Of a stretch of 64,000 nucleotides of DNA, positions 55,925 through 64,000 are shown piece after piece. The DNA comes from Melampsora larici-populina 98AG31 (taxonomy: Eukaryota > Basidiomycota > Pucciniomycetes > Pucciniales > Melampsoraceae). The stretch lies in NCBI RefSeq assembly GCF_000204055.1, contig NW_006768766.1, forward strand, positions 1,418,941 to 1,482,940, in the 5' to 3' direction. Position 1 is the stretch's first letter. Each line of letters begins with the position of its first letter. The position numbers and the translations under genes are program-made. Under the pieces are notes generated by a model. It ran no database searches and was not told the origin of the DNA. It saw only the letters and a program-made list of their open reading frames with translations.

Positions 55925-58141
55925 ATGAAGTTTCATAACCGTGTACCGTCATTCTCATTCACACGGGCAAAGCATGATAACGAGAATGAAGCCGGCGAAA
56001 GTAGTTCTCAACCAAGCACACCCTTTCGAGCAGATTTCAATCTTAGCTCACATCTATCTCCTACACATCTCCCTGGAGATTTAGATCCCATACAAGTCCA
56101 AACACCTCTGACACATGAAATGTCCGCTGTTCTCTCTGCACGTCGCTCAAGTAAAGAAGAAGCATCAGAGATCAGGAAAAAGTCTACTATAACCTCTGGA
56201 ATTCGACAAAGAGCTGATAGTTTGGTAGAAGGTATACTTGAAGAAGGTACACCCCTAAAGCTACTTGGCTTGCCCGCCAATCTGAAAGGCCGGAGAGGTA
56301 GCGCCAATGATGCTTTTCTAGCGGCCAGCGTGGTACCCCCACGCGGAATAACACGAAATAGATGGAGTATAAACAATCTGAACACCTTCAGTCGCCAGCG
56401 AATGCGGATCTCGTCGCTTTTCAGTGGAAACCACCACTCTCCTTCGACTTCTCGCTCTCCTAGCCCTGTTCCATCCGCCTCCCGGTCAAGGTCTGCAGTG
56501 GACTCAGATGGCGAAAGCATATCGGAAGTCGCCTCTGGACATGTCTTCGAACAATCAGAGCAAGATTCCAGTGACTCAGATAGTAGTACCGATTCAAGCG
56601 GAGACAGTGATGATGACACGCTTGACAGTGCAGAAGATCAAACTATCTTGGCAAATACTACCGCAAACGCCTCTGCGCGCACTCCGATTGACTTCCTTCA
56701 AACTTCTAATCAGCCAGTTCCATTCTTCGATCAGGCTCCCAATCTCACATCACCGCCACCCATCCCCGTCTTATTCTCTTCGTCAAATCAACGCCGTGAG
56801 ACAGACCCAAAACGTAAACCTTCAATCGTATCACGATCCACATCACGACGCAAAAAGTCAATCAATGGCCACCAAGGGCATATCAAGCTTCCTCTTGTGG
56901 TGTCACGACCAGTCTACGAGAAGAATCGCTGCACCATCACCATGGAACACGGCGACAGGGCGAAAGCATTTCAAAAAGTCGGAAGGTCTCGGTTCTATCT
57001 GGTGGCGAGCGATTTAAGTGAGGAATCAAGATACGCCATCGAATGGACCATCGGAACAGTACTGCGACAAGGAGACGAGGTACGCTTTGCTAATTGTATG
57101 CTACTTGCTGATCATCCTGAACGCTTCCTAAGACCCCATCTCATATAGTGTTTGATTATCACCCTTATTGAGACGGAAACTAAGTGTTGGTTTGCGCACA
57201 CTTGCTCTGATTGGGGATTTCAAATGACTGAAGATAATACCTTCTTAAATTCCCAACAGTTGATTCTGACAAACCTGGATCTGCGAGTGACGGGCGCGCC
57301 AAGATCAAAAATCAGAAAGATCGTCGCGAGAAAGCTGCTACCTTGGTGCGAGAAGGTTGGTTATTTTCATCTCTTGGGACATTTTTCTATCGCGAAGGAA
57401 TTCTCTGATACGTTTTAAACTTGATTTAGCCACAGCGCTTCTGGAACGTACCACCCTCAACGTGAAAGTCACGTGTCAAGCCGTGCATGCAAAGAGCGTA
57501 AGGCGGATGCTGGTTGACTGCATTGACTTCTTGCAACCAAATCTGGTGATTGTAGGACGTCACGGAGTCAGCTCGACAAGGGGTACACTGATGGGAACGG
57601 TATGCCAGTATCTTGTGCAAAAATCATCTGTACCAGTTGAGTATTTACTGTCCTACTTGAAGATCATCTCAGAGTCCATATGTACTCCCAAGCGTAATCT
57701 TTATTTTTGGGAACCTACATTGACCACTTTCTGTGTTGCTATCTTATTCAGGTAATGGTGGCGCGCAGGAGGTTACGTATACAACCGAAGGTGTATAAGA
57801 AAAGATCGCAGCTGAATCGTAGCCCGCGGATGCATTTAAATGAAGCAGAAATTGACAAAGAGTCACAAAAAATCACTTCGCCGCAGCGGCATGATGCACC
57901 AGAAGATGGCTCTTCACTATCTCATGGAGAAATTACAACTAGCTACTCAAGGGGCGAGTCATCTTGCAAGCAAGATTGCGACCGAATAGAAGACCAAGAA
58001 ACATCTGACACAGCAATTCTTCTGAATCAACAGCCAGATACCGAACCAGCCAATGTGGAATCTAGTTGTGTTACTCTTGAGGAATTGAACAAACTGGAAA
58101 AAGGCAAATCAGTCTCAATTTCCTTTACTCAACCCAGATGA
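55925..58141 (+). CDS. Universal stress protein domain (Usp) protein
   Basis: Five exons (55925-57079, 57149-57185, 57260-57355, 57430-57635, 57752-58141) give 627 residues. About 340 N-terminal residues are Ser/Pro/Arg-rich and probably disordered, with an acidic Ser/Asp tract (SDSDSSTDSSGDSDDD). The Usp fold spans about 355-500: FYLVASDLSEESRYAIEWTI at the first strand, then VIVGRHGVSSTRGTLMGT, which fits the ATP-binding pattern G-x2-G-x9-G-[ST]. A basic, then acidic tail follows. Fungal proteins of this layout are thought to act in stress signalling, with likely phosphorylation of the Ser-rich part. Two introns use the weak donor GTTGGT, and one small exon is only 37 bp. Confidence 0.85.
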
Positions 58142-58990
58142 AACTACAAAAGGCAGATATAAAGTACAAGTAGGGGTAATAATTATTGATTGAAAGTGTA
58201 CAAACAACCCCACTGCCAAACTTGATGCTGTGTGATATTGTAAGGTGATCTATGCCAGGCAAAAGTTTTTGAGTGCCAGGTTGGAGTTATGGGCCATAAT
58301 ACTAATACACAGGCTCCGTCAACACTCAACACAGGATTCACTCTCATGTTTTTATTCCATTCTTGCATCAAGTGGGATTGTATTTTTCAGTGAATTGAGA
58401 CTCCATTCTAGTTCTGGGCTGAATCCTTTTGCTGGTGCTCAAGTGCTTGGTATCTCCTTTTATCTGTTGTATTAATTTTTTTTGATGTATCAATTTTTTT
58501 GAAGGGAGTTAAAATGAATTTGCATACATGTTACAATGGTATAAAATGTGTAAAGATAAACAAGCAAGATGAAATAAACTGACAAACAGATATTCCTGGG
58601 GCTCTGAGCCTCAAAGTCATGATATGGGATGTGCTCCCAGCTGCAACATTTCTCCTCAACATTTTTGACACAAAATCATTGTGGTTTGCAATAAAAATGT
58701 CAACACAGTATCACATTCTTTTCATTCTACTACTCATCATATACAACTTTGCGGAACATCTCTATCATTCTGAGAAGTCAAGGACAACAAATTTGATCCA
58801 AACAATGTTTGTCCACAGGTTGATTGGATTTTGCACCTTGGAATCACATCTATTGGACCATTCCACATCACAGTACATATTGCCATCAGTTTTTCCTAAA
58901 TCCACAAAGCATTCTGATCCATAAAATGAATGAATATGTAAAGACTATTCCTGTACAATCTAACATAAAATAGGAAATCCAATGTTTTTG
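58142..58990. other. Intergenic, no supported gene
   Basis: AT-rich; a 101-codon plus-strand frame at 58619-58924 has no recognisable domain. Confidence 0.5.
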
Positions 58991-59049
58991 AAAAAAAAGA
59001 TGCTGTTCAATGTATCCTTGACCCGTGCATATACACTTGTACGGTAATT

Positions 59050-60066
59050 TTGAACAAGACTTTCATGGCCATCTATGTTCACGTCAACAATTTAGCAATC
59101 ACTGGAAATGACATCAACACCTTCAAATCTGAAATTAGCCAAATATGGGAGATGGAGGACCTCGGCATAGCTACAACTGTAGTGGGAATTCAAATCACTC
59201 GAGTTTCACATTTTGGCTACACTATTACTCAGGCAGCTTCAACTCGTGCTATACTGGAATGGTTCAATATGGAAAACCTAAAACCTGCTTCGACTCCCTT
59301 TCCTGCCGGACTGAAGTTGTATCGGTCTAGCGATGAAGAAGTTACTGCTTTCAAGCTCAAGGGTCTCAACTACAGAAGTGCGGTGGGTTCCCTTATGTAT
59401 CTGGCCCAGTGTACGCGGCCCGATCTATCATATGCTGTCGGCGTTCTTTCTCAACACCTCGAAACGCCTGCTCGGAAACACTGGGACACAGTTATCCATG
59501 TTTTCCGCTATATGGTTGGCACCATCAGTCTTGGAATTACGTACAGCGGTCTCAAATCGTCTTCATCTACAATTGATGGTTTGAAAAGTTTTCACTTGCC
59601 TGAATCTCACTGTGATTTGGATTGGGCCGGTGATAGGGATAGTCGCCGTTCTACTACAGGGTATATTTTTCAACTTGCCGGTGGCCCAATTTCATGGAAA
59701 TCTTGATTGCAGCCTATGGTCGCGCTCTCGTCAACAGAGGGTGAATACCGTGCAATCACCGAAGCCGGTCAGGAGCTTGTTTGGCTTAGGAATATGCTTT
59801 ATGTTTTTGGCTATGAGGATCTCAACCTGACTGCCCTTCTTATAGACAACATGGGCGCTATTCATTTGACTACAAAATTTATATTACATGCTTGTACAAA
59901 ACATATAGAAATATAATGTCATTGGATCAGAGAGGTGGTTAAGCAAGGCACTTTAGTAGTTACTAATTGCCCAACGGAGGACATGGTGGCTGATCTTCTG
60001 ACGAAAGCTCTGGGACGATAGCAGTTCCTCTTCTTGCGTCAGAAACTTGGTCTAAAATTTGTGTGA
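59050..60066 (+). pseudogene. Ty1/copia RT end and RNase H, decayed
   Basis: A plus-strand fragment similar to the last third of the copia polyprotein at 42554-46852: thumb and connection (YRSAVGSLMYLAQCTRPDLS), RNase H (HCDLDWAGDRDSRRSTTGYI, SSTEGEYRAITEA). The RT catalytic box has become VHVNN, both Asp replaced by Asn. In-frame stops lie at 59704, after HIEI near 59916, and near 60020. No gag, protease or integrase precedes it. A purine run GAGGGGGCG follows the end of the frame, then TGTTGTGG at 60095, a plausible 3' LTR start. Confidence 0.85.
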
Positions 60067-60200
60067 AGGGTGCCCTGAAGTCCTTGAGGGGGCGTGTTGT
60101 GGTATTAATCATACCCGTGTTTGTGTCATGTCTGTTAGAGCATCGCCACCGGGGCGTGCAAAATCCCAAATACTGTTGGATTTATTCTAAATTTAACTTA

Positions 60201-60591
60201 AGTATGCTTTAAAAGTCATGTTACAAGTTATTATTACATTTCACATTTTGTTTCATTTCACGTCTTACACTATGACATCACTATTTCATCATTTCATTTT
60301 GTGACGTCATAGGCTTTTCATTTTTCGTGCTTTTTGTTTTATTTATAACCTGAACCATGATGCAGTCTTTCTTTCTCTTTTTCTCATCTGACTGTATCAC
60401 ATTCAATCTTATTATAAGATTTCTGTAAAGTTTCTTTTTCTTCTATCTCATACTAAGATTGTTTCTGTTTGGTTTCAGGTAATAAAACTTCTTGCTGATC
60501 TGACTGTATCACATTCAATCTTATTATAAGATTTCTGTAAAGTTTCTTTTTCTTCTATCTCATACTAAGATTGTTTCTGTTTGGTTTCAGT
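60201..60591 (+). repeat. 391-bp direct repeat, copy 1
   Basis: Begins AGTATGCTTTAAAAGTC, ends GGTTTCAGT; an apparently identical copy lies at 60820-61210. It contains TTATTTATAACC (TATA-like) and, within it, a block of about 90 bp ending GTTTGGTTTCAG twice in tandem. It probably derives from an LTR, as the first copy ends near TCCAACA, matching the LTR start TGTTG. Confidence 0.85.
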
Positions 60592-60644
60592 CCAACAAAT
60601 ACAGGCTGTTTTCACGTCTTGTGGGAAAATATTCGAGCCACCGG

Positions 60645-61256
60645 TCAGCATGAGCCCCGTTTCCCGCGGGCTCGGGGATCTCCGGCTTCCGTACCGTCGG
60701 TACGGTGCCTCGGGCTAGGTATCTCAGCCCCCCGGCACCGTACCGACTCCGACGGAGCGGGGACCGGGCAAGAGTATGAGGATCCCCGGTTTTTATCGGG
60801 GAACCGAGCTATAGCAGAGAGTATGCTTTAAAAGTCATGTTACAAGTTATTATTACATTTCACATTTTGTTTCATTTCACGTCTTACACTATGACATCAC
60901 TATTTCATCATTTCATTTTGTGACGTCATAGGCTTTTCATTTTTCGTGCTTTTTGTTTTATTTATAACCTGAACCATGATGCAGTCTTTCTTTCTCTTTT
61001 TCTCATCTGACTGTATCACATTCAATCTTATTATAAGATTTCTGTAAAGTTTCTTTTTCTTCTATCTCATACTAAGATTGTTTCTGTTTGGTTTCAGGTA
61101 ATAAAACTTCTTGCTGATCTGACTGTATCACATTCAATCTTATTATAAGATTTCTGTAAAGTTTCTTTTTCTTCTATCTCATACTAAGATTGTTTCTGTT
61201 TGGTTTCAGTCGATTTTCGCCGGTCCCCGCTCCCGAGCGAGCGGGGCTCATGCTGA
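60645..61256. mobile_element. Innermost element with 8-bp target duplication
   Basis: Perfect 15-bp inverted ends TCAGCATGAGCCCCG, flanked by GCCACCGG at 60637-60644 and 61257-61264. An 8-bp duplication fits hAT-type transposition. The interior is GC-rich with further palindromes (GTACCGTCGGTACGG) and contains the second copy of the 391-bp repeat. Confidence 0.78.
60820..61210 (+). repeat. 391-bp direct repeat, copy 2
   Basis: I found no difference from 60201-60591 by eye. It is carried inside the innermost element, which shows that this element either captured an LTR fragment or arose from a local duplication. Confidence 0.85.
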
Positions 61257-62053
61257 GCCACCGGAGCATGTAAACAGCCTGTATGGGTTACACAACATTC
61301 AAATCCTGACCGGGAGAGTGCAAATCTGCACGGCGTACAAAAAGGCAAATATCACCAAAATCTGAAATATTGTCCAACCTACCCTGTCATTTTGTACAAG
61401 ACAAACGATCTTATGCTTGGATCAAAGGCATAGACTGTTTGAACCTGTCAGTTTCTACACGGCAGCGGTTTTGCCTACCTCCGTGCAAATTTAGCATACA
61501 TGCTCAAACCTGTCAGCAGCACATCGTACAGAGCAGTTTTTTACACGCCAGCGGTGGAGATGCTCTTACCTAAGTTTAGTTGTTAGAGCATCTCCAACGC
61601 GACTCTGTAAACGTAACTTTAACGTAGCCATTTAGACATAAACGTAAGCTGTAATTTACGTTTAGCGGTTTGGCCACAAAAACCAAACTCCAGCGCGCAC
61701 ATGATTTGTCACAAGTTGCCATGTGTGTGATCCCTCTTTTTCAGCTTAGCGTTTCTCCCATGTCAATTTCGCCAAATCGTTGGCAAAAAATTGACGTTTG
61801 GAGAATGACAGAGTGGCAACGTATAATGACAGAGTTGCGACACATCGGACGCATGTGGTGATATCATCTCCGCTTGCGACCACTGATAAACACGCTTCAA
61901 CCTTCAATAATGTGAAAAGTCAAAGGCCACCTTATCAATCCGAATCCTTCGATCATTCAGTGGTTTGATTGCAGGAAATAAGTGGAACTTTGAGCCTTTA
62001 ATGATGGCAATAATGAGATGATCTGGGCGAGGGCGACTGATTAAGACAAAGAT

Positions 62054-62085
62054 ATGCGACCTGCTATTTGGGTAGCAGGTCGCAT
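62054..62085. terminator. 12-bp stem hairpin after the transposase tail
   Basis: ATGCGACCTGCT and AGCAGGTCGCAT pair perfectly around an 8-nt loop, a few bases beyond the TAA at 62092-62094 of the minus-strand C-terminal transposase remnant. The role is unknown; eukaryotic genes do not need such a stem. Confidence 0.45.
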
Positions 62086-62091
62086 GACTAC

Positions 62092-62155
62092 TTAAGATGA
62101 CCCTCTTGCCATCTTCTGATCCAAATGTTTCACCAGATCTCGATACTTGCTTGGT
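62092..62155 (-). pseudogene. C-terminal end of Harbinger transposase (remnant)
   Basis: The minus strand encodes KYRDLVKHLDQKMARGSS and a stop, resembling the RxDLVEHLW-type C-terminus of this transposase family. It is separated by about 670 bp from the rest of the transposase. The match is short, so moderate confidence only. Confidence 0.45.
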
Positions 62156-62310
62156 TAACCTTGTTCATTTTCATATTGTAGTTATTATCTTCCACCTTCT
62201 TTGTCTTCTTATTCCAAGCAGGCGCTACTAGCCGTTTGTGCTCCCCTGCCCTCGTCTTATCTATCCGCTCGTCATCGACTTCTCTTATCTTTCAGTCCAT
62301 CCTAGTTGTC

Positions 62311-62827
62311 ATGCAACATTCCATAAACCCACTCCAGTCGAGTCCTTCTTCTAGACATGGTACGTGATTAATGCACTCACGTACCTCATGCTATACTATA
62401 CATTGGATTCTAAAACCTCGTTTTCAGTTTCCACCCGTAGCCCGATTGTTACTCATAACGCCAGTCATCCGTATCACACCTTTACTGGAGCCAGTAATGG
62501 ACCTGGTAATGGTGAGTTTCCCCCGTAATGACTGACTGAGCAAGAATATGAACTTACTATTCTTCATCAGGTGCTTCCCGTAGCCCTGAAATCGATATTC
62601 ATAGAGGTCGTTGGCCAGGACATCACGTCGGTGCCGGTCAACCGTACAACATCATTACAGAAGAACGCAGGCGCGGTTCGTCAGGTAATGGTGAGTATTT
62701 AATGCAAACTTTGTCAGTGTCTCGGTCAATTGAACTGATAGTCCTTCCACCCGCAGGGTCGGATGGCGATCTCCCTGGCAGTTTACTGGGGCTTAACTTT
62801 AATCTTACACTAGGTGCAGGATCTTGA
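62311..62827 (+). CDS. Small four-exon gene-like segment inside Harbinger
   Basis: Exons 62311-62359, 62428-62511, 62571-62690 and 62757-62827 join to 107 residues. All three introns are GT-AG, consensus donors (GTACGT, GTGAGT, GTGAGT), and all interrupt codons after the first base. The protein is Ser/Gly/His/Arg-rich with IDIHRGRWPGHHVGAGQPYN near the middle and a short hydrophobic end (SLLGLNFNLTLGAGS). I recognise no domain. It lies opposite to, and tail-to-tail with, the truncated transposase. It may be a captured host gene piece or a second gene of the transposon. Confidence 0.5.
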
Positions 62828-62829
62828 GG

Positions 62830-63823
62830 ACTGCTGATGGTCTGGATGAGAGTAGACCAGTTTGGGTAGATCCCATCCGCAAGATAATACGGAGTGTTGT
62901 AGACCTGCCCGTTCACAGTATACTCACAGGGTGGAGCAATACCTAAAGATAAATCTTGGAACAAATGTGATCGGTCCAAGACGTTGATGTCATTCAGGCT
63001 TCCAGGTAGTCCAAAGAACGAGTGCCAGATGTGGAGATCACAAGTTGCCACGACTTCGAGAACCAAAGTCGGCACTCCTTCTTTGCCACTATAGTGGCCT
63101 TTCAATCCCTTCGGGCAATTTTTCCACACCCAGTGCATACAATCAAGCGAGCCGAGCATGCCAGGGAAGCCACGACTCGCATTGTCCTCGAGAATACGTT
63201 GAACATCCTCAGCGTTTGGTTTGCGTTGAAATTGAGCCTTGAAAGCGACAATGATTCCCATACAGAAACGTTTGAGAGCCTCAATAGCGGTTGATTCACC
63301 AATCCGTAGATATTCATCCTGAGCATCCGCCGAGGTTCCGTAGGCGAGTTGTCGCAGAGCAGCCGCACACTTCTGGAAAGGCGATAGACCAGGTTTTCCT
63401 GCCAAAATCCAGGGACGGAGGTCAATTAGATTACCGTTGATTGAATCATCACTAACTAAACTCACCTAAGGCATCACTTCTCTGCGTGAAGTAAGGGTTG
63501 AGATCTCCTAAGGTTTTCGCGATGTGTACGAACAGGCGACGACTCATTCGGAATCGTCTTCGAAACATCAGCTCGCTATAGACCGGCGTGACATCAAAGT
63601 AGTCCCTAATTAACCCGAGGTGTCCCATCACAGCATCACGTGGCAGATTCGGCGACCTTCCAGGATGAGAGCCCCCAGGGCCGCGAGGTATATGTGATAC
63701 CATGAGGTAGGCCTGGACTTCTGGGCTATAAGTTGAAATTGCGGCGAGATATTGCCTTTGAAGGCCAGCGCAAATGACAAATTGAGCTATGAAAGAAGGA
63801 GAAATGATTCCATCACGGTTCAT
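62830..63823 (-). pseudogene. PIF/Harbinger DDE transposase, C-terminally truncated
   Basis: Exon 1 (63823-63466, ATG at 63823) and exon 2 (from 63398) join through a GTGAGT...CAG intron in frame. The helix-turn-helix-like N-terminus (ELMFRRRFRMSRRLFVHI) is followed by the nuclease domain with MLGSLDCMHWVWKNCP (first Asp) and HSFFGLPGSLNDINVLDRS (second Asp), then YYLADGIYPNWSTL. Family similarity stops just after SSPQDP at about 62830, so the third acidic residue is missing. The frame continues to 62638 only as the antisense of the plus-strand exons. Confidence 0.82.
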
Positions 63824-64000
63824 CTTGAAATTTACTTATGATAATAAAATGAACAAAGAATTGATGTGGACAAAATAGCAATATGAGAGAGAACAGAAGC
63901 AACGGATTTCAAAAGAGGTGAACAAAAGATAAAGGTAGCAGGTGATATATCGGAAAGTACGGAAGATTCATATCAAGTGGTGATGTGCAGTGATCTCGTA
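63824..64000. other. 5' flank of the Harbinger transposase
   Basis: AT-rich DNA upstream of the transposase start, probably its promoter; nothing specific is seen before the window ends. Confidence 0.4.

Larger units (their letters stand above)
60602..61281. mobile_element. TA-flanked MITE (mariner-like) inside the Harbinger-type element
   Basis: Inverted ends CAGGCTGTTTTCACG (left) and CAGGCTGTTTACATG (right, reverse complement) are flanked by TA at 60600-60601 and 61282-61283. Only the first dozen bases match, so the call is moderate. Confidence 0.6.
60138..61565. mobile_element. PIF/Harbinger-type non-autonomous element with nested insertions
   Basis: The left end GAGCATCGCCACCGGGGCGTG and the reverse complement of the right end GAGCATCTCCACCGCTGGCGTG match with few differences. 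TTA flanks both sides (60135-60137, 61566-61568), the PIF/Harbinger target. There is no transposase inside. It lies in what looks like the LTR of the decayed copia fragment. Confidence 0.82.
61586..64000 (-). mobile_element. PIF/Harbinger transposon, right end outside the window
   Basis: A terminus GAGCATCTCCAACGCGACTC starts at 61586 after TTA (61583-61585), a second Harbinger-type end only 20 bp after the previous element. No matching end is found before 64000, and the transposase (63823-62830) reads from the far side, so the element should end beyond the window. Confidence 0.7.

Noticed and set aside
56008..56619. A 203-codon minus-strand frame
   Set aside because: Antisense of the low-complexity N-terminus of the stress-domain protein; no independent support.
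1..64000. CRISPR-like arrays
   Set aside because: Tandem repeats here (10, 16 bp) have no unique spacers and the DNA is eukaryotic.

Overview
The window looks like repeat-rich nuclear DNA of a basidiomycete, most likely a rust fungus (Pucciniales). The pointers are many short GT-AG introns (about 38-150 bp), SLA1- and universal-stress-type host genes with fungal architecture, and the mix of Ty3/gypsy, Ty1/copia, DIRS-like, hAT, pogo and PIF/Harbinger elements. The lineage is inference; no marker gene proves it. A run of 146 N (19815-19960) marks an assembly gap. No rRNA, tRNA or CRISPR array was seen.

Layout. 1-4.85 kb: a 5' part of a decayed Ty3/gypsy element (minus strand) running off the left edge and abutting a truncated GH20 hexosaminidase gene (4.85-5.76 kb). 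6.8-13.9 kb: a DIRS-like tyrosine-recombinase retroelement (minus) with a four-exon gag gene and a truncated recombinase; a 1,073-bp hAT relic (12636-13708) sits in its upstream part. 14709-21685: a complete Ty3/gypsy element with identical 349-bp LTRs and a GTATG target duplication. 21.7-24.3 kb: poorly coding DNA with a possible hypothetical gene.

24.3-39 kb is a host-gene island: a secreted GH27 alpha-galactosidase (7 exons), a 15-exon major-facilitator transporter, a single-exon F-box/leucine-rich-like protein, and the endocytic actin regulator SLA1 (9 exons, minus). These exon models were built by hand; all exon lengths close in frame.

40260-51045 is one decayed hAT transposon split by a full-length, probably young Ty1/copia element (41618-47978) with one uninterrupted 1,432-codon gag-pol frame. 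Then come a 200-bp TA-flanked MITE (51493-51692), a complete pogo/Tigger element (52197-55208) with one nonsense codon, a host gene with a C-terminal universal stress domain (55925-58141), a decayed copia fragment (59.05-60.09 kb), a nest of three MITE-like elements (60138-61565), and a PIF/Harbinger element from 61586 to beyond the right edge. That last element carries a four-exon gene-like segment where the transposase C-terminal half should be.

The host genes do not form a pathway. The most unusual signal is in the LTRs: in three clearly different LTRs, and less clearly in a fourth, short duplicated blocks end in CAG and are separated by AT-rich spacers that begin GT and contain AG acceptors, as if the leader were built from duplicated exon/intron modules.
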